From: Psychromonas sp. SA13A
GTDB taxonomy: Bacteria; Pseudomonadota; Gammaproteobacteria; Enterobacterales; Psychromonadaceae
DNA: 64,000 nt
Assembly: GCF_011378715.1 (NCBI RefSeq)
Contig: NZ_WTKU01000002.1
Span: forward strand, 273,852-337,851
Direction: 5' to 3'
Each line of letters starts with the position of its first letter. Within the stretch, counting starts at the first letter, position 1. Positions 1 to 9,856 of this stretch are shown piece by piece. The notes beneath the pieces were generated by a model. The model ran no database searches. It worked only from the letters and a program-made list of their open reading frames with translations, and was not told the origin of the DNA. A program made the translations under genes and the position numbers.

Positions 1-719
1 ATCATGTTAAAGTTGTTGAACGTACTATCACTTATGCTGCGGGTCGAATCCCTGTGATTGCTGGTAATGGCGCTAATTCAACATCTGAAGCAATTGCATT
101 AAGCAAATTATTTACTAATAGTGGCATTGTTGCAGGTTTAAATGTAACTCCTTATTACAATAAACCAACGCAAGAAGGTTTATACCTTCATTTTAAAGCG
201 ATTGCAGAATCGTGCGAATTACCACAAATTTTATACAACGTACCTGGTAGAACTGCGGTTGATATGTTGCCTGAAACGGTTGCGCGTTTAGCTAAAATTC
301 CAAATATTATTGGTATTAAAGAAGCAACTGGTGACTTACAACGCCTTGCTGAATTAAAAGCAATCTTGCCTGAAGATTTTGTACTCTATAGTGGAGACGA
401 TGCAACGGGTTGTGACTTTATGTTACAAGGTGGTCATGGTGTGATTTCTGTATCAACCAATATTGCTCCCGTTGAAATGGCTGAAATGTGTGAATATGCT
501 TTGGCAGGTGAAGTTGAAAAAGCACAAGCAATTAATACTCAATTAATGCCTATTCATACCAACCTTTATCATGAAGCGAACCCAATTCCAGTTAAATGGG
601 CCTGTGCGGAGCTAGGTTTAATTCCTACGGCTACGTTACGTTTGCCATTAACAACATTATCTGAGCAATATCAGGGTACTGTTCGAAATGCCTTAATAGA
701 AGCAAAATTACTGTCATGA
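1..719 (+). CDS. dapA: 4-hydroxy-tetrahydrodipicolinate synthase, 5' end missing
   Basis: Partial gene: the reading frame is open from base 3, so the true start lies left of the window. DapA condenses pyruvate with aspartate semialdehyde in lysine and diaminopimelate synthesis in the cytoplasm. Visible family features are the Schiff-base lysine in GIKEATGDL, the YNVPGRT segment with the catalytic tyrosine, and the substrate loop around YSGDDATG. The stop codon overlaps the bamC start as ATGA, the usual gammaproteobacterial dapA-bamC arrangement, so the two are co-transcribed. Confidence 0.97.
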   Translation, partial: HVKVVERTITYAAGRIPVIAGNGANSTSEAIALSKLFTNSGIVAGLNVTPYYNKPTQEGLYLHFKAIAESCELPQILYNVPGRTAVDMLPETVARLAKIPNIIGIKEATGDLQRLAELKAILPEDFVLYSGDDATGCDFMLQGGHGVISVSTNIAPVEMAEMCEYALAGEVEKAQAINTQLMPIHTNLYHEANPIPVKWACAELGLIPTATLRLPLTTLSEQYQGTVRNALIEAKLLS

Positions 720-1834
720 TTAAAAACAACGCACTGACTAAAATTGCTAGTTTGGTGATCCTAAGTTCAGCGATCACTAGCTGTGCTAGGTTTGATACTA
801 GAACACAAGCAGAAGGTAATGATGATTATCTACAAGCTACACTAATTGAAAAATTTGATAGTGGAGATTTTTCAACATTAGAAAATCGTTCTACTTTTGA
901 TATTCAAGGGCTTTCAACGCAACAAGAAAAGCTAGGATTAAGTGGTAAAGATGTAGATGTTCGCCCTCCAAGTCAATTGATGGCTGTACTTGATGGTGTT
1001 TTACTCGACCCAGATCTTACACAGAGTAAAGTTTGGTTTAATGCTTTTAAACAAGAAACCAATATTGAACAAAAAGTGTGGGACTTAGCGCTACAGTACT
1101 TAGCATCCAAAGATGCGAAGGATGTTGTTGCAGACAGATCAGCGCTATCTATTGATACTGGTGTTGTTGTTAACCAACGTAGTTACGGCAGTTTAAGTAA
1201 AAATACAGTGCGTGAAGAAGGTGAATATCAATTACAATTAGCGGAAGGCGGAGATGGGCGAAGTATTTCTTTATCTGTTGACGCGACAAGCTATCAACAG
1301 TTAAATGATAATGAGCCGGTTAAAGAAATTTTAGAAGGCCGCAATAAACGCAGCATAGAAATTCGCTTTATCAACGACATGCTCAATTTTGCTTATTTGA
1401 AGCAAGAATCAGAGGCGTTAATCGCGGCTGATAATAAGCCTTTACCAATTAAACTTGGTTTTGATGAGAGTCATCAAACGGCTTGGATTATTGATGCAGA
1501 ATTTACAGAAGTTTGGCGTAAACTGCCTGCGTTATTGCAGTTAATGAGCTTTAGTCCTGTTGATAATGATAAGAATCTAGGTTATTTCCTAGTAAAATTT
1601 GAATCTCAAGATGCACAATATTGGCAGAAAAGAAACTTGAATCCAATTAACTTGGAAGAAGGCGAGTATTTTGTACAATTAGGTGAATTAACCGGTGGGG
1701 ATACATCTTTAACTTGGTTGAACTCTGATAAAAAACAACTTTCTGAACAGGAAGTTACTGAGTTATATTTAAGTATCACTGACAATATTCGCAGTGTTAT
1801 TTTAGAAAATGATATTCAGACTAAACCTTTATAA
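716..1834 (+). CDS. bamC: outer membrane assembly lipoprotein BamC (NlpB)
   Basis: 372 residues. The N-terminus is a lipoprotein signal: a short basic stretch, a hydrophobic core and the lipobox ITSC, which predicts lipidated Cys at about residue 23. BamC is an accessory lipoprotein of the BAM complex that folds outer membrane beta-barrels. Length and position directly after dapA fit the family. Translational coupling to dapA is likely through the 4-base ATGA overlap. A strong hairpin with a T-run follows the stop. Confidence 0.93.
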   Translation: MIKNNALTKIASLVILSSAITSCARFDTRTQAEGNDDYLQATLIEKFDSGDFSTLENRSTFDIQGLSTQQEKLGLSGKDVDVRPPSQLMAVLDGVLLDPDLTQSKVWFNAFKQETNIEQKVWDLALQYLASKDAKDVVADRSALSIDTGVVVNQRSYGSLSKNTVREEGEYQLQLAEGGDGRSISLSVDATSYQQLNDNEPVKEILEGRNKRSIEIRFINDMLNFAYLKQESEALIAADNKPLPIKLGFDESHQTAWIIDAEFTEVWRKLPALLQLMSFSPVDNDKNLGYFLVKFESQDAQYWQKRNLNPINLEEGEYFVQLGELTGGDTSLTWLNSDKKQLSEQEVTELYLSITDNIRSVILENDIQTKPL

Positions 1835-1852
1835 AAATAGTATTTAGATATT

Positions 1853-1885
1853 AAAAGCCTGACTTGCGATGAGTTAGGCTTTTTT
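1853..1885 (+). terminator. intrinsic terminator after bamC
   Basis: GCCTGACT and AGTTAGGC arms around a short loop, preceded by A's and followed by TTTTTT. Located 19 bases past the bamC stop. Confidence 0.85.
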
Positions 1886-1967
1886 GTTTCTATTCACTGT
1901 AAACATTAAAAATTAAACATTAAACATTTTATTACTAATAACACTCCTTATCTTTTAACTTTTAAAA

Positions 1968-2177
1968 CTATTTATTATCCTGATCTTTTTGTTGTTGTGC
2001 CTGTTCTTCTTCAAGTTGTTTTTTCTGTTCTAATGCCTCTTTTTCTTTTTTCTCTTTAATCGCTTTCACTACACTATCGGGTAGTTTCATATTCGCGCTT
2101 TGTTTCAACAGTAATATATTGCTAAGGATGATTCCTAATACAATCACAACGATAAAGATCACCCAACCTGTAGACAT
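1968..2177 (-). CDS. DUF2897 family small membrane protein
   Basis: 69 residues: one N-terminal membrane segment (about residues 4-24), then a LLLKQSANMKLPDS stretch typical of DUF2897, then a charged tail rich in K, E and Q that should form a coiled coil. The topology suggests an inner membrane anchor with a cytoplasmic tail. Function is unknown. It lies downstream of purC on the same strand, separated from it by a terminator. Confidence 0.75.
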   Translation of the reverse strand: MSTGWVIFIVVIVLGIILSNILLLKQSANMKLPDSVVKAIKEKKEKEALEQKKQLEEEQAQQQKDQDNK

Positions 2178-2198
2178 AATTATTTCTCCGATGGATAT

Positions 2199-2226
2199 AA
2201 AAAAAGCAGAACTTAGTTCTGCTTCG
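2199..2226 (-). terminator. intrinsic terminator after purC
   Basis: Read on the minus strand: AAGCAGAACTAAGTTCTGCT followed by T's. It sits 32 bases past the purC stop and separates purC from the DUF2897 gene. Confidence 0.85.
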
Positions 2227-2257
2227 ATATTAACCTTTACCTGTAGATTAGCTAGTA

Positions 2258-3361
2258 TTAGTCGATCAGATTGTATTGCTCACGAAGAATATCGATGATT
2301 TCTTGTTTTGGATTGTCCGAAAGTACTATTTTTTTACCAATCACTTTTTCAGCAATACCAATGTAGGTTTCAGAGATTTTCATTAATACAGATTCAGGTA
2401 AGGCATTTTCTTGTGCTAATGCAAAACGTTCTGGCATACGCTCTTTATTCAAAAGAATATCAGGATCAGGAAAATGTTTAAGTAATAATTGACGGAAATC
2501 TTCTTTAGAATTTTCAACAATTTTACCTTCACGATAGGCTGGGCCATCCCAAATTCGAGATGAATCGGGAGTACCGACTTCATCCATATAGATTAGTTTT
2601 TCATTGCCCGCTTTATCCGTGACATAACCAAACTCAAATTTTGTATCAACAAAAATTTGGTCCAATTTTGCTAACTCATTACTGATAACATCAAAACCTT
2701 CTTTTAGTAGTTTTTCATAATCAGCAATGTGCGATGCTGAAGTAAAGTTGAATGCAGCAAAATTATCTTCGATATTTTTACGTGTAATATTCACATCATC
2801 AGCTTCTTGAACGCCTGCAATACCTTTTAAAATTCCTTTAGTTGAAGGAGTGATTAATAACTCAGGTAATTTTGTATTATTAGATAAACCCTCTGCTATT
2901 TCGATACCGCAAAATTCACGTTCACCTTTTTCATAGGCACGCCACATTGAACCTGTAATATATTGGCGAGCAATCGCTTCAATCATTACTGGACGAGCTT
3001 TTTGTACAATCCAAACAAAAGGATGTGGGATATCTAGAATGTGGCTGTCTGCTAAGCCTTGTTCTTTAAATAGTCTGAACCAGTGATTTGAAATAGTGTT
3101 TAATGCTGCACCTTTACCTGGTACGCCATTCATTCCACCTTCGCCGTGCCAAATGCAATCAAACGCAGAAATACGATCGCTGATCACCATAATGGCTAGT
3201 GGAGCATCTGCTGCTACATCGTAACCTTTTTCTTCAATTAAACGTTTGCTATCGTCAGCTGTTAACCAATAAACTGAACGCACTTTACCACTGTGGACTG
3301 GCTGGTCAGTACGAATTGGTAAATCGTTGTTTACAGCTAATACTTTGTCGGCAAGACTCAT
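2258..3361 (-). CDS. purC: phosphoribosylaminoimidazole-succinocarboxamide synthase (SAICAR synthetase)
   Basis: 367 residues, the long form found in Vibrio and Alteromonadales rather than the roughly 237-residue E. coli form. The enzyme joins CAIR and aspartate using ATP in de novo purine synthesis. Visible signatures are the N-terminal [10 protein letters not shown] phosphate-binding segment, [15 protein letters not shown] and the metal/aspartate region [14 protein letters not shown]. The ATG is preceded by TAGGA at good spacing. It is a single-gene transcript ended by its own terminator. I saw no clear PurR box in the upstream region. Confidence 0.95.
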   Translation of the reverse strand: MSLADKVLAVNNDLPIRTDQPVHSGKVRSVYWLTADDSKRLIEEKGYDVAADAPLAIMVISDRISAFDCIWHGEGGMNGVPGKGAALNTISNHWFRLFKEQGLADSHILDIPHPFVWIVQKARPVMIEAIARQYITGSMWRAYEKGEREFCGIEIAEGLSNNTKLPELLITPSTKGILKGIAGVQEADDVNITRKNIEDNFAAFNFTSASHIADYEKLLKEGFDVISNELAKLDQIFVDTKFEFGYVTDKAGNEKLIYMDEVGTPDSSRIWDGPAYREGKIVENSKEDFRQLLLKHFPDPDILLNKERMPERFALAQENALPESVLMKISETYIGIAEKVIGKKIVLSDNPKQEIIDILREQYNLID

Positions 3362-3708
3362 AAAAATATCCTATAAAAAGTCAAAGTGAGCAGAAAGTTC
3401 TGCAAAAAATAATAAAGTCAGGATGATAGCAGATTGTATGTAAAAAGTTTTATGATAATTATAATAAAAAACTAATAGAATAGCTTATTTAAGCGGAGGT
3501 CCTGATACTAAAAGTTGCAAAAAGAGACCGACTAGCACTTATAAAAATAACTGTAATCGAGTACTTATGGTTTTGTATTATCTATAGATGAGGCGATTTT
3601 AAATCATTAATTTCAAGTCACTCAAAGGGGTGCCGATACTAATAAACTCATTACTAAGCAATGGAACAAAAAACGAAAAAATGATTAACAAAATAGGTAA
3701 AGTGTTAA
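3362..3708. promoter_or_regulatory. divergent intergenic region purC / trmN6
   Basis: 347 bases without a gene between divergently transcribed genes, so it must hold both promoters. A short inverted repeat GCAGAA-AG-TTCTGC lies at 3389-3402, just before the purC ribosome binding site. I could not assign it to a known regulator and see nothing else definite. Confidence 0.5.
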
Positions 3709-4539
3709 ATGGCTAAAGGCTTCACATTTAAACAATTTCATATTGATGCCGCTCTTTGTGGTATGCCTGTCAGCACCGATGGTGTGTTACTAGGAGCATG
3801 GGCCAATATTAGTAATGCACAAAGTATTTTAGATATTGGTTGTGGTACAGGTTTATTATCTATTATGTGTGCGCAACGCAATAAAAAAGCGTTTATTACA
3901 GGTATAGATATAGAAGAAAATGCGGTGGGTGCGGCAACGGATAATAGTGAGCAAAGTCCATGGTCTGATAGAATTACGATCAAAAATATCTCGTTACAGG
4001 ATTTTGTTACAAATGTTCAAACATTCTCAAACATTATATGTAATCCACCTTATTTTAATAGTGGTGAAGAAGCACTGTTATCACAAAGAGCCTTGGCTAG
4101 GCATACTTCGGGTTTATCACATCAAACATTACTTAATGCTTGTTCTGACTTACTAATTACAGGGGGCACTGCTAGTTTTATTTTACCTAAAGTCGAAGGC
4201 ATGAATTTTATCGCACTATTGGATAGTTGCGATATTATTAGTAGTAATGTACTAAAATTATCACGTTTGACTTTGGTTAAAACGCGCCAAGATAAACAAC
4301 CAACGCGCTTATTAATAGAGATAACTAAGTCGTTATTCCCTGAACCTAAAGTAGATGACTCTAAAATAACAGATCCTAAAACAACCTTGTCACAAAGGCC
4401 TGATCCGCAAATTAACACTGCTCTTGCAACTATGGCGAGCAAACACGAAACCCAATTTGAGATATTAACAATTAATGAAGGGAATGGTTATTCAAAGGAG
4501 TTTATTGCACTTACCAAAGACTTTTATTTAAAAATGTAG
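3709..4539 (+). CDS. trmN6: tRNA1(Val) (adenine(37)-N6)-methyltransferase TrmN6 (YfiC)
   Basis: 276 residues. It uses S-adenosylmethionine to methylate A37 of tRNA-Val1. The N-terminus FTFKQFHIDAALCGMPV and TDGVLLGAWA are characteristic of the family. Motif I is DIGCGTGLLS (about residues 42-51) and the adenine-N6 catalytic motif is NPPY (about 111-114). The C-terminal YSKEFIALTKDFYLK is also conserved. It is about 30 residues longer than the E. coli enzyme because of a polar insert near residues 204-235, just before the C-terminal strand. Single gene, no obvious operon partner. Confidence 0.93.
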   Translation: MAKGFTFKQFHIDAALCGMPVSTDGVLLGAWANISNAQSILDIGCGTGLLSIMCAQRNKKAFITGIDIEENAVGAATDNSEQSPWSDRITIKNISLQDFVTNVQTFSNIICNPPYFNSGEEALLSQRALARHTSGLSHQTLLNACSDLLITGGTASFILPKVEGMNFIALLDSCDIISSNVLKLSRLTLVKTRQDKQPTRLLIEITKSLFPEPKVDDSKITDPKTTLSQRPDPQINTALATMASKHETQFEILTINEGNGYSKEFIALTKDFYLKM

Positions 4540-4568
4540 GTTAAGCTACTTTTAACTTATTTAACCTG

Positions 4569-5267
4569 TTAGGTGTAATCTAAAAATTGTCTATGGTCTT
4601 TACCTGCACTAAAACTGCTTATCTTATTGCTGTGTTTTACTGCTTTCCAATGTGCAACCTGTGCGCCCTTATTTACATGAGGAAAGGAGCTTACATGAGG
4701 AAAGGAGCTGTCATGTGGTGAGGAACTGTCATGTGGTGAGGAACAGACATGCGATGAGGAATCTTTTTCATCAATAGAAATTTTTAAAAAATCACAAAGC
4801 ATTTGATAGCTATTTTGCTTACTTATATCAATGGATAGAAAACAAGACTTGCCTGAGAAATAATCCATTACTTCTGTTTTATGATTTTGATAACAAGCCG
4901 TTAGATGTTCATCGGTTAATAAATCAGGGTGGGATAACTGAAAGGTTTGATCAAATGAACGTTTTAATACGGGACTAAATTGACCTGTTTTAAGCGTTAG
5001 GTGTGGCAACATTCTTTGTAATAAACGTTGAACGGAAGGTAACCAAGCGGTTAAGTCTCGTGTTAAATAGATAAACTGGGATCCCGGAAATAATTTATCT
5101 AATTGTTTATAATCTGAAAAACATGGGCTATCAGTTACTACATCGGCAAGAGCAAAGGTCTGTTTAGTAAAAGCAGTATGCGCCACTTTAAAACCTAAGT
5201 TTAAAAATGCAACGCTGATACTAGTCGTGCCTGTTCTAGGTAAACCGATAATAAAAACCTTACTCAT
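4569..5267 (-). CDS. sulfotransferase-like P-loop protein with internal tandem repeat
   Basis: 232 residues from the ATG at 5267, preceded by AGAGACG. An upstream TTG at 5285 is less likely. The N-terminus has the sulfotransferase-family P-loop GLPRTGTTSIS (the PAPS 5'-phosphosulfate loop), followed by a FPGSQFIYLTRDL segment that fits the 3'-phosphate binding strand. Such proteins transfer sulfate or act as related nucleotide-binding enzymes, and the substrate cannot be read here. Near the C-terminus five 18-bp units encode repeated SSPHDS/SFPHVS hexapeptides, which are not part of the enzyme fold. It converges with trmN6. Confidence 0.75.
   Translation of the reverse strand: MSKVFIIGLPRTGTTSISVAFLNLGFKVAHTAFTKQTFALADVVTDSPCFSDYKQLDKLFPGSQFIYLTRDLTAWLPSVQRLLQRMLPHLTLKTGQFSPVLKRSFDQTFQLSHPDLLTDEHLTACYQNHKTEVMDYFSGKSCFLSIDISKQNSYQMLCDFLKISIDEKDSSSHVCSSPHDSSSPHDSSFPHVSSFPHVNKGAQVAHWKAVKHSNKISSFSAGKDHRQFLDYT
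4675..4764. repeat. 18-bp tandem repeat, five copies, in frame in the sulfotransferase-like gene
   Basis: Units start at 4675, 4693, 4711, 4729 and 4747, all with the form NCATGNGRNGAGGANCNN. Because 18 is a multiple of 3, copy-number change keeps the frame and only alters the number of Ser-Pro-His hexapeptides. Confidence 0.9.
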
Positions 5268-5372
5268 GTATTCGTCTCTGATCAATTAATGAAGAGGATT
5301 GTAACGAATACCAAGTAAAGTTAAATCAAAAGTTATTATTAATTTTTAGGCTGCTTTGTCATTCATTAGCAA

Positions 5373-6170
5373 TTAACCATTATTAATGATGTGTTGCATT
5401 GTATCAATAATATCAACCGCCATCGTTAGCTGTTGCTTGGATAAAGGCTCAGTTGCAAAGTGTCCTAGGTCATTATCAAAATATTGGCCATTGTGCTCTG
5501 CCATATCTGGCGATAATGCAATTTCACTCACTATGTTTGCACCAATACTTAAATCGTTTCCTGCAATACCAAAGCCTTCTTTCACCATTTTACTGGCTAA
5601 TAATGATCCTGGGTTGACCGAAATGCAGTCTGGGCTTTCACTGTTAAGGCTGAATGAATGTGTCCATAATCTAATGGCTAATTTGCTTTGTGCATAAGCT
5701 TGCATGTCATCAAGGTCGACTCTCCCTAGCATTGCATCGATATTTACTGGTGATTGCGCGGCTGATGATAAATTAACAATACGTGATTGTTTATTTAAAA
5801 CAGGGGCTAATAATTGGCTTAAATAATAGGGTGCGATGGTATTCACTACAAAACGAACATCTAACCCTTGAGCATTTTTGGTTTGAGGGGTTTTAAACAC
5901 ACCGGCATTATTAATTAATACATCGATATGTTGGTATTCACTCAATAGGGCATCGGCAAGTTGTTTCACTGCTTTAAGTTCAGAAAGATCTGCAATAACG
6001 GTATCGATTGTATTAACATTTGGTAATGCCATCAATAGAGACTTAGTGGCCGCCAATTTTTCACTATTGCGACCATGAATAATTAAGTGATGACCTAAAG
6101 AAACTAAATTTTTTGCTGTTTCTAAACCGATGCCATCAGTTGCACCTGTGATTAAAATTGTTTTCTGCAT
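5373..6170 (-). CDS. SDR family NAD(P)-dependent oxidoreductase
   Basis: 265 residues. Short-chain dehydrogenase fold: the cofactor loop TGATDGIGLETAK (about 8-20), NNAGVF (about 87-92), catalytic serine in NLSSAAQ, and the YAQSK catalytic Tyr-Lys pair (about residues 158-162). The cofactor motif TGxxxGIG marks a classical SDR, but the substrate cannot be read from sequence. AGGAG precedes the ATG. It follows the quinone-reductase-like gene on the same strand, and the two may share the promoter opposite the LysR gene. Confidence 0.85.
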   Translation of the reverse strand: MQKTILITGATDGIGLETAKNLVSLGHHLIIHGRNSEKLAATKSLLMALPNVNTIDTVIADLSELKAVKQLADALLSEYQHIDVLINNAGVFKTPQTKNAQGLDVRFVVNTIAPYYLSQLLAPVLNKQSRIVNLSSAAQSPVNIDAMLGRVDLDDMQAYAQSKLAIRLWTHSFSLNSESPDCISVNPGSLLASKMVKEGFGIAGNDLSIGANIVSEIALSPDMAEHNGQYFDNDLGHFATEPLSKQQLTMAVDIIDTMQHIINNG

Positions 6171-6293
6171 GATTCAACTCCTGAATATAAATATCGATAA
6201 AAAAGCTGAGCATGGGTGGCTCAGCTTTGAGAAAATTTACCCAAACTAGAGAAAGTTTGTAAAACAGTTTGAGTAGAAAAATAATAATGGCGC

Positions 6294-7283
6294 TTAGATT
6301 TCTACAACCACTTTACCCATACCTTGACCACTTGATAAGCGAGCATAAGCTTCGCCAACTTGCGTCAAATCATAACTATTTTCGTCTAAAACAGGTGTTA
6401 ATCCTCCATCCTCAACGATGTCAGTGAGATGGCGTAAAATAGCGGCATGTTGTTCACGTTTTGTATTATGTAACATTGGAATGAGCATAAAGACAACGTG
6501 TAATGATAAACCTTTCATATGTGCCGTAATTAAATCCAGTGATAGCATGGCCGTTGTTGAAGCAATTTGACCATTTAATGCTGCCGCTTCAAATGAATTT
6601 AATAGGTTTTCACCGCCGACAGAGTCAAACACAATATCAAAGCCCTGTGCTGCAGTATATTTTTCTACATAATCGGCCACTTTTTCAGTCTTGTAATTAA
6701 TGCTTGTTGCACCTAATTTCTCGATTAATGCAAGTTGTTTATCACCACCACCAGTGGCATAAACGTCACTACCAAAATATTTGGCTAATTGCACTGCGAT
6801 ATGACCAACACCACCAGAGCCACCATGTACTAGCACTTTTTGACCTTTACTGATGTTTGCGCGTTGTAAACCTTCGTAAGCGGTGATTGCCACTAAAGGA
6901 AGGGCTGCTGCTTCACGCATCGTTAAATTTTTAGGTTTCAACGCAATTAAATTTGCATCAGCTAGCATATACTCGGCCAGTGCACCTGGTAAATCAGCTA
7001 AACCACCAGCGCAACCATAAACTTCATCGCCTACTTGGTAACCTTCAACATCTGCACCTACCTCTGTGATTGTACCTGCGAAATCCATTCCTAATAAAGC
7101 GGGTAAAGCGGGTGCTAAACCACCTAAATCTTCGCCCATTGTTTTAATCATGGTATCAACTGTATTAATGCTACTTGCTGCCACTTTTAATACAACATGA
7201 CCCACTTTTACTGTCGGTTTAGGGATATCTGCTTGTTCAAAAACTGCTGTTTCACCGTAACTATTTAATATCATTGCTTTCAT
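6294..7283 (-). CDS. zinc-free MDR family NAD(P)H oxidoreductase (quinone reductase-like)
   Basis: 329 residues from the ATG at 7283, chosen because AAAAGGG lies 10 bases before it. An in-frame ATG at 7313 would add ten residues without a ribosome binding site. Medium-chain dehydrogenase fold: N-terminal GroES-like half with LLGMDFAGTITEVG, then a Rossmann half with VHGGSGGVGHIAVQLAK. The catalytic and structural zinc cysteines of alcohol dehydrogenases are absent, as in quinone oxidoreductases. Divergent from a LysR regulator 134 bases away, which probably controls it. Confidence 0.85.
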   Translation of the reverse strand: MKAMILNSYGETAVFEQADIPKPTVKVGHVVLKVAASSINTVDTMIKTMGEDLGGLAPALPALLGMDFAGTITEVGADVEGYQVGDEVYGCAGGLADLPGALAEYMLADANLIALKPKNLTMREAAALPLVAITAYEGLQRANISKGQKVLVHGGSGGVGHIAVQLAKYFGSDVYATGGGDKQLALIEKLGATSINYKTEKVADYVEKYTAAQGFDIVFDSVGGENLLNSFEAAALNGQIASTTAMLSLDLITAHMKGLSLHVVFMLIPMLHNTKREQHAAILRHLTDIVEDGGLTPVLDENSYDLTQVGEAYARLSSGQGMGKVVVEI

Positions 7284-7417
7284 GAGTTTGACCCTTTTAT
7301 TAGAAAATACCATTTATTAACAGATTTGATTATATGACCTAGTGACAATCTTGATAATATACTTAAACAGTGAATCACTTTATATTTTATGTTGATAATG
7401 ATAGAGGTTATACAATT

Positions 7418-8311
7418 TTGAATATCGAACATTTAAAATTATTCTTACGCGTTGCTGCGACGAATAACATTAGTTTAGCAGGACAAGCATTAGGGTTATC
7501 AGCAGCGGTTGCAAGTAATCATATAAGTAAATTAGAGGAGAATTTAAAGGTTCGTCTGGTTCATAGAACAACACGTAAAGTTTCGTTAACCGAAGAGGGC
7601 AAAGCCTTTTTACCCTATGCCGAAGATGTTATTGCAAGCGTAGCTTCTGCACAAGCTGCGTTAAGGTTTACTGATAATGCTTTGAAAGGGACGTTACGCT
7701 TAACTTCACCTGCTTCATTTGGGCGAATGCATCTAATCCCTGCTTTAACGGACTTTTTAGCACAGCACCCAGGATTGAATATTGATTTAAAGTTATCTGA
7801 TTCCATAGTCGATTTAGTAGAAGGAGGGTTTGATATTGCGATACGCAACTCACAGCTGAAAGACTCAAGTTTGATCGCCACAAAATTAGCGACCGATAGT
7901 CGTATCGTTTGTGCATCCCCAGACTATCTTGCAAAGCATGGAGTTCCTGTTTCTCCGCAAGATCTAAAAAATCATCAATGTATTTCTTTAACTGGTTTGG
8001 ATCATTGGAGCTTTGCAGGAGAAAATGGAGAAATGGTGATAAAAGCAAAAGGTAACCTCAGTGCAGATAACGGCGAAGCTATTCGAGATGCCTGTGTTAA
8101 TGGATTAGGCATCACCGTTTGTTCTAAGTGGATTGCCTACCAACAACTACAGGACAATAAACTCATTCCTGTGCTAACGGATTATCCTCTTGCTAGCGAT
8201 ACTGCGATATGGGCTATCTACCCGAGTGCTCGACAAGTTGCTCCAAAAATTCGTGCTTTTATTGATTATTGTAAACAATATTTTGTTGAAAATGCATATT
8301 GGGAGCAGTAG
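7418..8311 (+). CDS. LysR family transcriptional regulator
   Basis: About 297 residues from a TTG at 7418, preceded by GATAGAGG. A GTG at 7370 is in frame, but the family's HTH normally begins within a few residues of the start, and LNIEHLKLFLRVAA fits that. The winged helix spans about residues 3-60 (SLAGQALGLSAAVASNHISKL) and the effector-binding domain follows. The likely target is the divergent oxidoreductase pair, the standard LysR arrangement. The inducer is unknown. Confidence 0.85.
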   Translation: MNIEHLKLFLRVAATNNISLAGQALGLSAAVASNHISKLEENLKVRLVHRTTRKVSLTEEGKAFLPYAEDVIASVASAQAALRFTDNALKGTLRLTSPASFGRMHLIPALTDFLAQHPGLNIDLKLSDSIVDLVEGGFDIAIRNSQLKDSSLIATKLATDSRIVCASPDYLAKHGVPVSPQDLKNHQCISLTGLDHWSFAGENGEMVIKAKGNLSADNGEAIRDACVNGLGITVCSKWIAYQQLQDNKLIPVLTDYPLASDTAIWAIYPSARQVAPKIRAFIDYCKQYFVENAYWEQ

Positions 8312-8597
8312 ACGACTTGAGGCTAAAATGAATTCACTTTCTTACCATTTATAAGAACCAGATCGAAACCTAATGCTAAACCTAAATCCCGAACTCATTT
8401 ACTCTGTTCACTTTCATTCACTGCTTATTATTAACTACAAATAATCGTTGGCCCTAACGGTAACTACTGCAACACACTGCAACTTTGTGACACAAGACCA
8501 TTGTGAAGTTGAGTTTTAATGGTAGTCTTTTGCAGGTTACAAACCCATAACAAATTGATAACAAGATACAAATCAACTAAATGAACTAAAAGGGATT

Positions 8598-9533
8598 ATG
8601 AAAATGCAGAAGATTTTTAAAAACGGAATAATTGGATTAGCGTGTTTATTTTCATTTAATGCAATGGCGGAGAACTACACCATCGGTACTGGTAGCCAAA
8701 GTGGTACTTATTATCCTCTTGGTGGCATACTTGCTAAAATCTGGAGTGAAAACATAGAAGACTTTGATATGCGTGCTGAAGTAACGGCTGCATCTGTTGA
8801 AAATACGATTAAAGTGTCGACAAACAAACAGCTCGCAGGTATTGCCATGGGTAATGTGGTATTGCAAGCACATGAAGGTGTAAAACCTTTCCCACGTAAA
8901 ATGGATGTTTCTGTCTTATTTGCTTTGTATCCAAATGTTGTGCAGTTTATTGTGCCTGCTGATTCTAAAATTCAGTCTATTCAAGATCTTAAAGGTAAGC
9001 GTATTTCTCTAGGTGCACCAGGTTCGGGTACGCGTGTGAGTTCAACTAATATTCTTGCCGCTTTAGGCATTACAGAAAAAGATATTGATGCGCAGTCGCT
9101 TAACTATACTGCGACTACCAGTGCTATTTCTGCAGGACAAATTGATGCCGGCGCTATCGTAGGCAGCATTGGTGTTGGCGCGATTACTGAGCTTGCTTTT
9201 ACTCACAATATTCGTATTTTATCTTTTACGCCTGAAGAACTAAAAGCAGTTTCTGCAAGTAATGCTTCTTATCAAGAAATCGAAGTGCCTGCAGGGAGTT
9301 ATAAAGGTGTGAACGCATTTAATGCACCAGCAGTGTGGAACATCTTAGTAGTTAATAAAAACCTAGATACTGATTTAGCTTACAAGATGACTAAAGTTGC
9401 CTTTGAAAATATGAGTAAAATTAATCAAGTGATCAGTGTGACTAAATTTACTACGTTAGAAAATATGAATAAATTAGACGGGATTGATTTACACCCAGGT
9501 TCACTTAAATACTTAAAAGAACAAATGCAATAA
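8598..9533 (+). CDS. TAXI family TRAP transporter substrate-binding protein
   Basis: 311 residues with a Sec signal peptide cleaved near FNAMA-EN (about residue 24). The mature start YTIGTGSQSGTYYPLGG is the hallmark of the TAXI subfamily of TRAP binding proteins, periplasmic receptors that hand organic anions such as glutamate or other carboxylates to a fused membrane unit. The segment KRISLGAPGSGTRVSS is also typical. AGGG lies just upstream, and an ATG at 8604 is an alternative start. The partner permease starts 323 bases downstream, beyond a terminator-like hairpin. Confidence 0.92.
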   Translation: MKMQKIFKNGIIGLACLFSFNAMAENYTIGTGSQSGTYYPLGGILAKIWSENIEDFDMRAEVTAASVENTIKVSTNKQLAGIAMGNVVLQAHEGVKPFPRKMDVSVLFALYPNVVQFIVPADSKIQSIQDLKGKRISLGAPGSGTRVSSTNILAALGITEKDIDAQSLNYTATTSAISAGQIDAGAIVGSIGVGAITELAFTHNIRILSFTPEELKAVSASNASYQEIEVPAGSYKGVNAFNAPAVWNILVVNKNLDTDLAYKMTKVAFENMSKINQVISVTKFTTLENMNKLDGIDLHPGSLKYLKEQMQ

Positions 9534-9596
9534 TCTCAACAGCTTTCGCTTAGAGAAAAAAGTTCAAAGTAAATTATCTTAGAGAGAGTCATTATA

Positions 9597-9632
9597 AAAA
9601 CGGTTAATAGGTATTTATTAGCCGTTTTATTT
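9597..9632 (+). terminator. hairpin after the TAXI binding-protein gene
   Basis: AAAACGGTTAATA pairs with TATTAGCCGTTTT (one G-U pair) and is followed by ATTTT. Position between the receptor and permease genes suggests partial termination, so that more receptor than permease is made (inference). Confidence 0.75.
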
Positions 9633-9663
9633 TATGCATGGCAACGAATAGTTTACGCATAAC

Positions 9664-9738
9664 AATTAACCCAGTATCAATTAACCAAGTAGTAATTAAC
9701 CAAGGGACAATTAAGCAAGGAGCAATTAACAAATAACA
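9664..9738. repeat. five tandem 15-bp units between the TRAP genes
   Basis: Units start at 9664, 9679, 9694, 9709 and 9724 and share the core AATTAACCAAG. Spacing is exactly 15 bases throughout. Located in the leader of the permease gene. Confidence 0.85.
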
Positions 9739-9856
9739 GTAAGTACAACTTTTAACATCAGCCTTTTAACTTGATTTAATCATTAACGTAATAACTAACG
9801 TAATCAAGAACCAATCTATAAATCTAATAATATTTGGTGACCCTGTGGAGAATAGC

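Noticed and set aside
5268..5285. TTG start for the sulfotransferase-like gene
   Set aside because: The ATG at 5267 has a better binding site and places the P-loop near the N-terminus as in the family.
9664..9738. CRISPR array
   Set aside because: Units are contiguous 15-mers without spacers and there are no cas genes.
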